Shown here: positions 16,941 to 25,071 of the stretch, one piece after another
Numbering within the stretch: the first letter of the stretch is position 1
How the letters are laid out: each line of letters begins with the position of its first letter
From: Burkholderiales bacterium
GTDB taxonomy: Bacteria > Pseudomonadota > Gammaproteobacteria > Burkholderiales > JAEUMW01
Direction: 5' to 3'
Length of the DNA: 35,532 nt
Assembly (NCBI GenBank): GCA_016791285.1
Contig: JAEUMX010000074.1
Span: forward strand, 1-35,532
The notes under the pieces: generated by a model
Databases searched by the model: none
What the model was told of the DNA's origin: nothing
What the model saw: the letters and a program-made list of their open reading frames with translations, nothing else
Made by a program: the position numbers and the translations under genes

Positions 16941-19345
16941 CGCCGCTCTTGCGCCGCGTCCCCTTCATTCAGTCGAGGCTCGCGCTCGCGGTGGGCTTCG
17001 GATTGCTGCTGTCGCTCATGCTGGGCGCCACGGTCGGTGGCCTCATGCGCGTGCAGGCCGTGAACCGCAGTCTCGATGCGCAGCAGGCGAAGACCGACCT
17101 GATCGCCTCTCTGCTCAACGTCTCGCGCCAGCGCACGGAGGTCGTCTACGCGCTTGCGGCCGAGGGCGGCCAGGCGCGCACCAACTGGGCGGAGCGACGC
17201 CTGCAACTGCTCGGCCTCGAGTGGGTCGACGTAACGCGCAAGCTCGGCGCAGCCGAGATGACCGACAGCGAGCGCACCGCCTTCGACGCCGTGATCGCCA
17301 GCGAAGAGCTCGCGCAGGCAGCGCTCACCAAGGGCATCGATACGCTGCGCAGCGGTGACGGCAGGCCGATCCGCGGTGCCGTGCTCCCGCTCCAGCAGCA
17401 GTTGCAGGAGCGCTTGACGGTGCTCATGGACGCGAAGCGCGCGGCGGCCGTGGAAGGCGTGGCGAAGGCGAACCGCGAGGCACACGCTGCGCTCATCTTC
17501 ATGGCGGCGAACGGGGCCGGCGTGCTGCTGTTCGGCGGCCTCATCGCCTACGTCGTAAGCCGCAAGATCACCCGCACCGAGGCCGCGCTCTACCGCGAAA
17601 AGGAACGTGCCGAGGTGACGCTGCACTCGATCGGCGACGGCGTCGTCACCACCGACGGCGAGGGGCTGGTCGACTACATGAATCCAGTCGCGGAAGATCT
17701 TACGGGCTGGCGTATCGACGAGGCACGCGGCAACCCGCTTGCCCGCGTGTACCGGGTCGTCCACGACGAGTCGCGCAACCAGATCGTCTACCGTGTCGGC
17801 GACGTCTCGGCGCGGGCAGAGGCCGAAGGCCGCCCGATCCTGCTGCAGCACCGCGCGGGCAACGAGTTCGCGGTACGCGATTGCTGCTCGCCGATCCGCG
17901 ACAGCGCAGGCGCGGTGGTGGGCATGATCGTCGTCTTCCACGACGTGAGCCAGCTGCGCGAGATGGAGCAGCAGCTCTCCTGGCAGGCGACACACGACGT
18001 GTTGACCGGGCTTGCGAATCGGCGCGAGTTCGAGCGCAGGCTCGCCAAGCTGCTCGAGAGCGCGAAGGGCGAGGAGGTTCATCACGCGCTGCTCTACCTC
18101 GATCTCGACAACTTCAAGACCGTCAACGACACGTGCGGTCATGCCGCGGGGGACGAGTTCCTGCGCCAACTCACCAAGGTCATGCAGTCGCGGATGCGGG
18201 CAAGCGACACACTGGCGCGCCTGGGCGGCGATGAATTCGGCGCGCTCCTGGAGTCGTGCCCGCTCGAACAGGCGGTCAGAATCGCCAATGCCATTCGCGA
18301 CACCGTGCGCGATTTCCGGTTCGTGTGGACGGCCAAGAGCTTCAGCGTCGGCGTGAGCATCGGTCTGGTGCCGCTCGATGCGCGCAGCGGGACCACCGCG
18401 CGCGTTCTGGCGGCGGCCGATGCCTCGTGCTACGAAGCCAAGAACAAGGGTCGCGACCGCGTCCAGGTGCACCGGCCACAGGATCGCCGCTTCACGCAGC
18501 GCACTGGCGAGCTGCAGATGATCTCGCAGATCAACCAGGCGTTCGAGGCCGGCAACTTCCGCCTGTTCCGTCAGGCGATCATCCCGCTGCACGGGGATTC
18601 CCACCAGCAGCCGCACTACGAGGTGCTGGTCAGGATGATCGACGCGAGCGGCAACGTGCTGCCGCCGATGGCCTTCATGCCCGCCGCGGAGCGCTATAAC
18701 CTGCTCACTTCCGTCGATCGCTGGGTGATCACGACGCTCGTCGAGTTCCTGGCGGAAGAGGTGGCCGCCGGGCGCATCCCGCGCGATCTCGAACAGTTGG
18801 AAGCGGGTGGCTTCTACACCGTGAACCTGTCCGGCGCCAGCATGAGCGACAACAGCTTCCCCGGATTCCTGCGTGCCTTGCTCACCGAACACGCACTGCC
18901 GCGAGGGTTGCTCTGCTTCGAAGTCACCGAGACCACTGCGATTGCGAACCTGAACAAGGCGGCCGAGCTCATGCACGAGCTGAAGGCGCTCGGCTGCACC
19001 TTCGCACTCGACGACTTCGGCATCGGGATGTCGTCCTTTGCCTACCTCAAGTATCTGCCGGTCAACTATCTCAAGATCGACGGCACGTTCGTGAAGGACA
19101 TGGCGGTGGACCAGATGGACTATGCCATCGTCGAGGCGATCAATCGCATCGCCCACATCCTGGGCATGCGAACGGTGGCGGAGTTCGTCGAGGACGAGAT
19201 CACGCTGGGCAAGCTGCAGGGGCTCGGGGTGGATTTCGCCCAGGGCTTCTTCATCGCGAAGCCGGAGTCGATCGGGGGGGCCGCGCCCGCGACGCTGGTG
19301 CGCGCGGTGGCGGAAGCGGCGGCGGACACCACGCGCGAGGCGTAG
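16937..19345 (+). CDS. Membrane PAS-GGDEF-EAL cyclic-di-GMP enzyme
   Basis: An 802-residue bifunctional-type signalling protein. Two membrane helices (about 15-37 and 185-207) bracket a helical periplasmic sensor. A PAS domain (about 225-340) follows with SIGDGVVTTD and DLTGWRIDEA. The GGDEF domain (about 345-510) has an intact GGDEF at 430-434 and the product-inhibition I-site RASD at 421-424, five residues before it. In the EAL domain (about 525-785) the signature reads EVL (562-564) instead of EAL. The other catalytic motifs appear intact: VNLSGAS, FEVTETTA, ALDDFG, LKIDG, TVAEFVED and DFAQGFF. Both synthesis and hydrolysis of c-di-GMP are plausible. The start overlaps mtfA (ATGA). Confidence 0.93.
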   Translation: MTPLLRRVPFIQSRLALAVGFGLLLSLMLGATVGGLMRVQAVNRSLDAQQAKTDLIASLLNVSRQRTEVVYALAAEGGQARTNWAERRLQLLGLEWVDVTRKLGAAEMTDSERTAFDAVIASEELAQAALTKGIDTLRSGDGRPIRGAVLPLQQQLQERLTVLMDAKRAAAVEGVAKANREAHAALIFMAANGAGVLLFGGLIAYVVSRKITRTEAALYREKERAEVTLHSIGDGVVTTDGEGLVDYMNPVAEDLTGWRIDEARGNPLARVYRVVHDESRNQIVYRVGDVSARAEAEGRPILLQHRAGNEFAVRDCCSPIRDSAGAVVGMIVVFHDVSQLREMEQQLSWQATHDVLTGLANRREFERRLAKLLESAKGEEVHHALLYLDLDNFKTVNDTCGHAAGDEFLRQLTKVMQSRMRASDTLARLGGDEFGALLESCPLEQAVRIANAIRDTVRDFRFVWTAKSFSVGVSIGLVPLDARSGTTARVLAAADASCYEAKNKGRDRVQVHRPQDRRFTQRTGELQMISQINQAFEAGNFRLFRQAIIPLHGDSHQQPHYEVLVRMIDASGNVLPPMAFMPAAERYNLLTSVDRWVITTLVEFLAEEVAAGRIPRDLEQLEAGGFYTVNLSGASMSDNSFPGFLRALLTEHALPRGLLCFEVTETTAIANLNKAAELMHELKALGCTFALDDFGIGMSSFAYLKYLPVNYLKIDGTFVKDMAVDQMDYAIVEAINRIAHILGMRTVAEFVEDEITLGKLQGLGVDFAQGFFIAKPESIGGAAPATLVRAVAEAAADTTREA

Positions 19346-19384
19346 GAACGGCCGATTCTTCATCCCATTCACGGCGACCATGAC

Positions 19385-20371
19385 ATGAGCGCTCTCTACC
19401 TCGCCGCCGACATCGGCGGCACCAACAGCCGCGTCGCGCTGGCCGCGCGCGAGCAAGGCCACTGGCATATCCACCACCGGGCCCGTTACCCGAGCCAGCA
19501 GTATCCGTCGGCGGCGTCGATTCTGACCGAGTTTCTCGCTGCGTGCGGTGGGCCGACGCCGGCGGCGGCGGGCATCGCCGTGGCCGGTCCGGTCATCGAC
19601 GGCAACGTGCGGCTCACGAACGTGTCGTGGCAGGTGAACGCGCGCGAGCTCGGTGCCGCGCTCGGCAACCTGCCGCTCGCGTTGCTCAACGATTTCGAGG
19701 CGGTCGGTCGCGGCATCGACAGCCTCGCCGCGGCGGATCTCGTGACCCTGCAGCCCGGCCTGCCGCGGGCAGATGCGCCGCGCCTGCTGGTCGGCGCCGG
19801 CACCGGGCTCGGCGTGTCGGTCCTCGTGCCCGCGAACGGGAGTTACATCGCCCTGCCGTCCGAAGGCAGTCACGCGGACTTCGCGCCGCTGGGCGAGCTG
19901 GAGATCGCGCTCCTGCGCCATCTGCTCGAGCAGCATGGTCACGCATCGTGGGAACGCGTGGTATCGGGACTGGGTCTGGAGGCGACCTACGCCTTCGTCC
20001 GCCGCCACGAAGGGCGCGCGGCGGGGACCTTGACCGCGCCCCAGATCACCGAGGCGGCCCTCGCCGGGAGCGATCCCTGGGCGGTGCGGACGCTCGCGAT
20101 CTTCGTCTCCGCCTACGGCCGCTTCGCCGGAAACCTCGCGCTCGCCGTGCTGCCGCGCGGCGGGATCTACGTCGCGGGCGGCATCGCGCCGCGCATTCTG
20201 CCGCAGCTGCGCGAAGGCGCGTTCCTGCGGGGGGTCACCGCGAAGGGACGATTCTCCGGGCTGATGGCGGAGATGCCGGTGCACATCGTCACCAACGACG
20301 ACGTCGGCCTGTTCGGCGCGTTCAATGCCGCGGCGGCCATGACGATGGCGGCTCCCCCTCGGGATCGATGA
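19385..20371 (+). CDS. glk: Glucokinase (Glk family)
   Basis: Glk phosphorylates glucose with ATP to glucose 6-phosphate. The 328-residue protein is the bacterial Glk type (not ROK). The N-terminal phosphate loop is DIGGTNSRVAL, then LTNVSW and LLNDFEAVGRGI (sugar-binding and catalytic Asn-Asp), the adenosine motif GAGTGLGVS, and PSEGSHADFAP with the C-lobe sugar-binding Glu and His. It starts 40 bases after the c-di-GMP gene without a strong ribosome binding site. Its last 50 bases overlap the 3' end of mobA on the other strand. Confidence 0.95.
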   Translation: MSALYLAADIGGTNSRVALAAREQGHWHIHHRARYPSQQYPSAASILTEFLAACGGPTPAAAGIAVAGPVIDGNVRLTNVSWQVNARELGAALGNLPLALLNDFEAVGRGIDSLAAADLVTLQPGLPRADAPRLLVGAGTGLGVSVLVPANGSYIALPSEGSHADFAPLGELEIALLRHLLEQHGHASWERVVSGLGLEATYAFVRRHEGRAAGTLTAPQITEAALAGSDPWAVRTLAIFVSAYGRFAGNLALAVLPRGGIYVAGGIAPRILPQLREGAFLRGVTAKGRFSGLMAEMPVHIVTNDDVGLFGAFNAAAAMTMAAPPRDR

Positions 20372-20966
20372 CCAGCTGCCCGATGGGCAGGCCCGACTCG
20401 AACGCCGCGAGTTCCTCGTGCGTGTTGATGTTGGAGAAGGCTTCCGCTTCGTCGTCGAACGCTGCTTCCGCGACCCGCAGCGTCGCGTACCACGCATCGA
20501 TCTTGCGGCCTCCGCCGGCCAGATACGAGGTGAGGTGAGGCAGCAGGCCGCGGCGGCAGAGGCAGAACACGGGATGCGCCTGCTGACCGGTTCTCGCGAC
20601 TGCGAGGTCGGCTTGCGCGACATCGAGCCCCTGACGCAGGCGCGCGACGAGATCGCGCGGCAGGAACGGCGAATCGCAGGGCACCGTCATCACCAGCTCG
20701 TGGCGGGCGTGGGTGAGGCCGCTTTGCAGCCCCGCGAGCGGCCCCGCGAACCCGCCCAGCGCGTCGCCCACGACGCGGCAACCCAGCGTCGCATAGGACT
20801 CGACGTTCTGGTTGGCGTTGACCAGCACCTCATCGACCTGCGGCGCCAGGCGTTCCAGCACCCACTGCGCCATCGGCTTCCCCCGCAGCAACTGCAGCCC
20901 CTTGTCGACGCTGCCCATGCGTCGGCCGCGGCCGCCCGCCAGGATGAGTCCCGTGATCCCGGTCAC
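20322..20966 (-). CDS. mobA: Molybdenum cofactor guanylyltransferase MobA
   Basis: MobA links GMP to molybdopterin to make the MGD form used by formate dehydrogenases and other DMSO-reductase family enzymes. The 214-residue protein has the nucleotide-binding start GLILAGGRGRRMGSVDKG, the aspartate motif VPCDSPFLP near residue 100, and AFSNINTHEEL near the C-terminus. The start is GTG at 20966, forming a GTGA overlap with the fdhD stop (20963-20965); no earlier in-frame start makes sense. It converges with glk and overlaps it by 50 bases. A strong hairpin (20983-21014) sits 16 bases before its start. Confidence 0.93.
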   Translation of the reverse strand: MTGITGLILAGGRGRRMGSVDKGLQLLRGKPMAQWVLERLAPQVDEVLVNANQNVESYATLGCRVVGDALGGFAGPLAGLQSGLTHARHELVMTVPCDSPFLPRDLVARLRQGLDVAQADLAVARTGQQAHPVFCLCRRGLLPHLTSYLAGGGRKIDAWYATLRVAEAAFDDEAEAFSNINTHEELAAFESGLPIGQLVIDPEGEPPSSWPPRH

Positions 20967-21808
20967 GATCGGCTTTGAGCAGGCATCGTTTCCGACGCGC
21001 GCCGGAAACGATGCTGCCCGGTGAAGAGGAGGTAGTGCCGGCCGGTCGCGCGACCGATCATGGTGAGGCCGACCTGCTGCGCGACCTCGTACCCCATCTG
21101 CGTGAGACCGGAGCGCGAGACCAGGAAGGGGATGCCCATCTGCGCGGTCTTGATCACCATCTCCGAGGTGAGGCGCCCGGTCGTGTAGAAGATCTTGTCG
21201 CCGCCCTCGATGCGGTCGAGCCACATCTGGCCAGCGATCGCGTCCACCGCGTTGTGGCGGCCCACGTCTTCCACGAACATCAGGATCCGGGCGCCTGCCG
21301 CGAGCGCGCAGCCGTGCACGGCCCCGGCCTGCTTGTAGACGGTGTCGTACTTGCGCACGTTGTCGAGCAGCGCGAAGTAGGTCGCCTCGTCGAGCACGGC
21401 GTGCTCCGGCAGGCGGACTGCGTCGATCTCGTCCATCAACGCTCCGAAAATGGTGCCTTGCCCGCAGCCGGTGGTGACCGTGCGCTTCGCCATGCGCTGG
21501 TCGAGATCGGCGAGGCCGCTCTTCGTGGTCACGGCGACGGCGTCGACTTCCCAGTCCACCTGCACGGCGACGATGTCCTCGATGCGCGCAACGAGGCGCT
21601 GGTTGCGCAGGTAGCCGATGGCGAGCGCCTCCGGCGCCTGCCCGAGTGTCATCAGCGTCACGATCTCGCGGCGGTCGACGTAGAGCGTGAGGGGATGTTC
21701 GCCGGCGATCGCGGTCGGGACGACCTTGCCGTGCTCGTCGATCGCATCGACGTCGAAGGTGGCGGGTCGGGCCGCCTGCGTCAGCTGGGGGCGGTAGGCG
21801 GTTGGCAT
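20963..21808 (-). CDS. fdhD: Formate dehydrogenase sulfurtransferase FdhD
   Basis: FdhD moves sulfur from IscS to the molybdenum cofactor, an activity required for formate dehydrogenase. The 281-residue frame has the expected ALAIGYLRNQ, the active-loop cysteine C115 in TTGCGQGTIFG, the C-terminal FVEDVGRHNAVDAI and TTGRLTSEMVIKTAQMGIP. In E. coli the loop has CxxC (C121, C124); here the second cysteine is glycine (G118), while the essential first one is kept. It lies 11 bases after moaA and overlaps mobA by GTGA. No formate dehydrogenase subunit is in the window. Confidence 0.95.
   Translation of the reverse strand: MPTAYRPQLTQAARPATFDVDAIDEHGKVVPTAIAGEHPLTLYVDRREIVTLMTLGQAPEALAIGYLRNQRLVARIEDIVAVQVDWEVDAVAVTTKSGLADLDQRMAKRTVTTGCGQGTIFGALMDEIDAVRLPEHAVLDEATYFALLDNVRKYDTVYKQAGAVHGCALAAGARILMFVEDVGRHNAVDAIAGQMWLDRIEGGDKIFYTTGRLTSEMVIKTAQMGIPFLVSRSGLTQMGYEVAQQVGLTMIGRATGRHYLLFTGQHRFRRASETMPAQSRS
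20983..21014 (-). other. Perfect 12-bp hairpin at the fdhD/mobA junction
   Basis: The arms GCATCGTTTCCG (20983-20994) and CGGAAACGATGC (21003-21014) are exact reverse complements with an eight-base loop. The hairpin is inside the last codons of fdhD and ends 16 bases before the mobA GTG. There is no following T-run, so it is not a classical terminator; it could block or expose the mobA start or stabilise the fdhD message. Confidence 0.7.
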
Positions 21809-21819
21809 CGGCTCGCGGC

Positions 21820-22923
21820 TCAGCCGCCGATGTACGACATCTCGATCTTGCGCAAGGTCGCGGTGGCCGCGCTGCGGATCTCCGAGTAGCGATCGGCGCG
21901 CACCGACCAGAGATCGGTGAGGGTGCGCCGGACCTCGCCATCGGAAGCACCGCCGCGCAGGAGCGCTCGCAGGTCGTGCCCCTGGGTCGCGAACAGACAG
22001 GTGTAGAGCACGCCCTCGGTGGAGAGCCGCGCGCGATTGCAGTCGCGGCAGAACGCGCGCGTCACGGAGGCGATCACGCCGACCTCGCCGCTGCCGTCCA
22101 GATACCGGTAGCGCTCGGCGACTTCGCCGCGGTAGTTCGGATCGACCGGCGCCAGCGGCAACTCGCGGCCGATGCGCGCAACGATCTCAGCGGCCGGGAC
22201 CACGTCGTCCATGCGCCAGCCGTTGCTGTGACCCACGTCCATGTATTCGATGAAGCGCAGCACGTGTCCGGAACCCTTGAAGAAGCGTGCCATGGGCAGG
22301 ATGCTGTCCTCGTTCACCCCGCGCTTGACCACCATGTTGACCTTGATCGGCGCGAGCCCGGCGGCCGCGGCTGCCTTGATCCCGTCGAGCACCTTGGCCA
22401 CCGGAAAGTCGGCGTCGTTCATCGCGCGAAATACGCCCTCGTCCAGCGAGTCGAGGCTCACCGTGACGCGGGAGAGGCCCGCCGCCTTCAAGGCAGCCGC
22501 CTTCCGCCCGAGCATGGAACCGTTCGTGGTCAGCGTGAGGTCGAGGTCGCCTGCATCGGCCAGCATCGCGATCAGGCGCTCGAGATCCCGGCGCAGAAGC
22601 GGCTCGCCCCCGGTCAAGCGCACCTTCTCGACGCCGAGTGACTTGAAGATGCCGACGAGACGCACGATTTCCTCGAACGAGAGGATCTCCCTGCGTTCGA
22701 GAAACGGATGATCCGCGCCGAACACTTCCCGCGGCATGCAGTAGACGCAACGGAAGTTGCAGCGATCGGTGACCGAGACGCGCAGGTCGCGCAGCGGTCG
22801 CCCGAGCGCATCCTTGACGCGGCGCGCGACGGCTGTCACCTTGTCGTTTCCGGCGCGCAGCATGTCCTCGGGCCGCGGTTGGGGCGCGTCGTGCCGGGTC
22901 GGGTCATGTGCAGTCCTGGACAT
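21820..22923 (-). CDS. moaA: GTP 3',8-cyclase MoaA (molybdenum cofactor synthesis)
   Basis: MoaA is a radical-SAM enzyme that, with MoaC, turns GTP into cyclic pyranopterin monophosphate. The N-terminal [4Fe-4S] motif is C55, C59, C62 in [12 protein letters not shown], followed by [11 protein letters not shown]. The C-terminal cluster cysteines are in [12 protein letters not shown] and LYTCLFA, and the protein ends with the Gly-Gly tail (SYIGG) needed for catalysis. I took the ATG at 22923 (367 residues). A second ATG at 22863 would remove a poorly conserved 20-residue leader and is possible. It is the first gene of moaA-fdhD-mobA and diverges from the DUF3305 remnant. Confidence 0.95.
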   Translation of the reverse strand: MSRTAHDPTRHDAPQPRPEDMLRAGNDKVTAVARRVKDALGRPLRDLRVSVTDRCNFRCVYCMPREVFGADHPFLERREILSFEEIVRLVGIFKSLGVEKVRLTGGEPLLRRDLERLIAMLADAGDLDLTLTTNGSMLGRKAAALKAAGLSRVTVSLDSLDEGVFRAMNDADFPVAKVLDGIKAAAAAGLAPIKVNMVVKRGVNEDSILPMARFFKGSGHVLRFIEYMDVGHSNGWRMDDVVPAAEIVARIGRELPLAPVDPNYRGEVAERYRYLDGSGEVGVIASVTRAFCRDCNRARLSTEGVLYTCLFATQGHDLRALLRGGASDGEVRRTLTDLWSVRADRYSEIRSAATATLRKIEMSYIGG

Positions 22924-23036
22924 GCGAATGTGTTTGCTGCATTGCGGCGGCCTGGCCGGCTCGGCCGCACCACAGCGTTCTGGTCGGAATTATTGCAAAA
23001 GCCGGCAATCCGTTCCAACCCGCCACGGAGTGCGAC
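22924..23036. promoter_or_regulatory. Divergent region between moaA and the DUF3305 remnant
   Basis: This 113-base spacer contains a hairpin with arms GCGGCC (22947-22952) and GGCCGC (22963-22968), and a spaced inverted repeat ATTGC (22992-22996) / GCAAT (23005-23009). The latter could be an operator, but I recognise no known site and no convincing -10/-35 pair. Confidence 0.25.
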
Positions 23037-23367
23037 ATGGGTGAGCGAGTCGAGCATGAGCCTGCGACGGCCTTGCTCTCGATGCCCCTGCGGCAGAGCG
23101 TCGCGGTAGTGATGGAACGCACCCCGCTCGCGAGCCGCTGGCAATCCGAGCGTTGGGAAGCGAAGGGCGTCGTGCCCGACATCTTTCGGCAAGTATGCGC
23201 CACCGCGTACTCTCTACGACGACGGTAAGCGCCTCGAAGTTCTCTTTCCGGGGTTCGACATCGCCTTGAAGGGCGAGGACCTCGGTGGGGCTGCTCGTGC
23301 CTGCCCTGATTCCCGCGTTGGGTTGAAGGAAATGGGCGACTTCGGCGCGGGAGCCGGTGCATACTAG
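23037..23367 (+). pseudogene. Frameshifted and truncated DUF3305-family gene
   Basis: A good ribosome binding site (GGAG, six bases before) leads to an ATG at 23037. The first 48 residues, with the motifs VAVVMERTPL, RWQSERWEA and KGVVPD, match the start of the DUF3305 family as I know it. The frame then stops at 23226-23228. The expected continuation (TLYDDGKRLEVLFPGFDIAL) is found one frame over from about 23188 and fades after 23275, ending at a stop at 23365-23367. The family is normally about 170-200 residues and lies beside formate dehydrogenase genes; the whole C-terminal half is missing. It reads as decayed remains. Assignment is from remembered family motifs. Confidence 0.65.
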
Positions 23368-23417
23368 CGGCAACGAATGTCGGTCCAGCGCGACTGCAGA
23401 ACACAGGTCAACTCTAT

Positions 23418-23440
23418 CGGCGGCAAAGGATGCGCCGCCG
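23418..23440 (+). other. 7-bp hairpin in the presumed fumarase leader
   Basis: CGGCGGC (23418-23424) and GCCGCCG (23434-23440) can pair across a nine-base loop. It ends ten bases before the strong purine-rich ribosome binding site of the fumarase gene. No T-run follows. Function unknown. Confidence 0.35.
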
Positions 23441-23463
23441 CAACGCTTGAGGGGGAGGATCAT

Positions 23464-24978
23464 ATGGCCGCGATTCGCCAGGAAGACTTCATTCAGAGCG
23501 TCGCCGACGCTTTCCAGTTCATCAGCTACTACCACCCGGTCGACTACATCAAGGGTCTGTACGAGGCTTATCAGGCCGAAGAATCGCCGGCCGCGAAGGA
23601 CGCGATGGCCCAGATCCTCATCAATTCGCGCATGAGTGCCGAGGGGCACCGCCCGATGTGTCAGGACACGGGGATCGCGATCGCCTTCATTCGCGTCGGG
23701 ATGGACGTGCGCTGGGACACGAAGATGAGCCTGCAGCAGATGGTCGACGAGGGCGTCCGCCGCGCCTATACCTACCCGGACAACAAGCTGCGTGCCTCGA
23801 TGCTCGCGGATCCCGACGGGGCGCGGAAGAACACCGGCGACAACACGCCGGCGGTGGTGCACGTCGAGCTCGTCCCCGGCGACACGGTGGAGGTGATCGT
23901 CGCGGCGAAAGGCGGCGGCTCCGAGAACAAGTCGAAGTTCGCGATGCTGTTGCCGAACGACAGCATCGTCGACTGGGTGCTCTCGATGGTGCCGACCATG
24001 GGCGCGGACTGGTGTCCGCCCGGGATTCTGTCACTCGGCATCGGCGGTTCGCCCGAGAAGGCGATGCTGATGGCGAAGTGGGGCATGATGGACCCGATCA
24101 ACATCCACGAGTTGCAGGCGCGCGGTCCGTCGAATCGTGCCGAGGAACTGCGGCTCGAGCTCTTCGACAAGGTCAACGCGCTCGGCATCGGGGCGCAGGG
24201 TCTCGGCGGGCTGTCGCTGGTGCTCGACGTCAAGGTCAACGACTACCCCACGCACGCGGCCTCCAAGCCGGTTGCGCTGTTGCCGAACTGTGCGGCGACG
24301 CGCCACGCTCATTTCACGCTCGACGGCAGCGGTCCGGCGAAGATAGAGCCGCCGAGCCTCGATGACTGGCCGAAGCTCACGCTCGACTTCAGCACGAGCC
24401 GTCGCGTGGATCTCGACACCATCAAGCGCGCGGACGTGCTGACGTGGAAGTCCGGCGAACGGCTGCTGCTCTCCGGCAAGCTCCTCACGGGCCGCGATGC
24501 CGCGCACAAGCGGCTGGTCGAGATGCTGTCGCGCGGCGAGAAGCTGCCGGTCGATTTCAAGAACCGCTTCATCTACTATGTCGGTCCGGTCGATGCGGTG
24601 CGCGACGAAGCCGTGGGACCGGCCGGCCCGACGACGTCCTCGCGCATGGACAAGTTCGTCGAGCCGATGCTGGCGCAAACGGGTCTGCTCGGCATGGTCG
24701 GCAAATCCGAGCGCGGCGCCCTGGCGACGGAATCGATCAAGCGCCACCAGGCGGTCTACTGTATCGCGGTGGGCGGTGCGGCCTATCTCGTATCCAAGGC
24801 GATCCGCAAGGCCACTGTCCTGGCGTTCCCGGATCTCGGCATGGAGGCCATCTACGAGTTCGAGGTGCAGGACATGCCGGTGACCGTCGCGGTCGACTCG
24901 ACCGGCAGCGCGGTCCACAAGACGGGGCCGGCGCAGTGGCGGGCGAAGATCGGCAAGATTCCGGTGGCAGTGGCTTGA
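23464..24978 (+). CDS. Class I fumarate hydratase (iron-sulfur, homodimeric FumA/FumB type)
   Basis: This enzyme interconverts fumarate and malate with a [4Fe-4S] cluster. The protein has 504 residues from the ATG at 23464, preceded by GGGGGAGG. Three candidate cluster cysteines are C66 (RPMCQDTG), C184 (ADWCPPG) and C276 (LPNCAATRH), with almost the same spacing as C105, C224 and C318 in E. coli FumA. Both alpha- and beta-type regions are in one chain; the C-terminal part begins with TLDFSTSRRVDL near residue 303 and holds SGKLLTGRDAAHKR. It heads fum-dcuB-aspA-dcuA and probably supplies or drains fumarate for the transporters and aspartase next to it. Oxygen sensitivity is known for the family. 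Confidence 0.95.
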   Translation: MAAIRQEDFIQSVADAFQFISYYHPVDYIKGLYEAYQAEESPAAKDAMAQILINSRMSAEGHRPMCQDTGIAIAFIRVGMDVRWDTKMSLQQMVDEGVRRAYTYPDNKLRASMLADPDGARKNTGDNTPAVVHVELVPGDTVEVIVAAKGGGSENKSKFAMLLPNDSIVDWVLSMVPTMGADWCPPGILSLGIGGSPEKAMLMAKWGMMDPINIHELQARGPSNRAEELRLELFDKVNALGIGAQGLGGLSLVLDVKVNDYPTHAASKPVALLPNCAATRHAHFTLDGSGPAKIEPPSLDDWPKLTLDFSTSRRVDLDTIKRADVLTWKSGERLLLSGKLLTGRDAAHKRLVEMLSRGEKLPVDFKNRFIYYVGPVDAVRDEAVGPAGPTTSSRMDKFVEPMLAQTGLLGMVGKSERGALATESIKRHQAVYCIAVGGAAYLVSKAIRKATVLAFPDLGMEAIYEFEVQDMPVTVAVDSTGSAVHKTGPAQWRAKIGKIPVAVA

Positions 24979-24983
24979 CCGGT

Positions 24984-25000
24984 GTCGGGCAGAGCCCGGC
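24984..25000 (+). other. Intercistronic hairpin between fumarase and dcuB
   Basis: GTCGGGC (24984-24990) pairs with GCCCGGC (24994-25000) across a three-base loop with one G-U pair, six bases after the fumarase stop. No T-run follows; it may protect the upstream message or tune expression of dcuB within the operon. Confidence 0.4.
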
Positions 25001-25071
25001 GTGATGGATTCATCGCGCCCGGTGGTGTGCGGGTACCGATGACGAAAAACTAAGAATAAGGGGGGGTTGCC

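Noticed and set aside
16883..20623. A 1246-codon open frame on the minus strand opposite the c-di-GMP gene and glk
   Set aside because: It lies antisense to two clear genes; its product is an Arg/His/Asp/Glu-rich string without domains, as expected when the third codon positions of a high-GC gene are read backwards.
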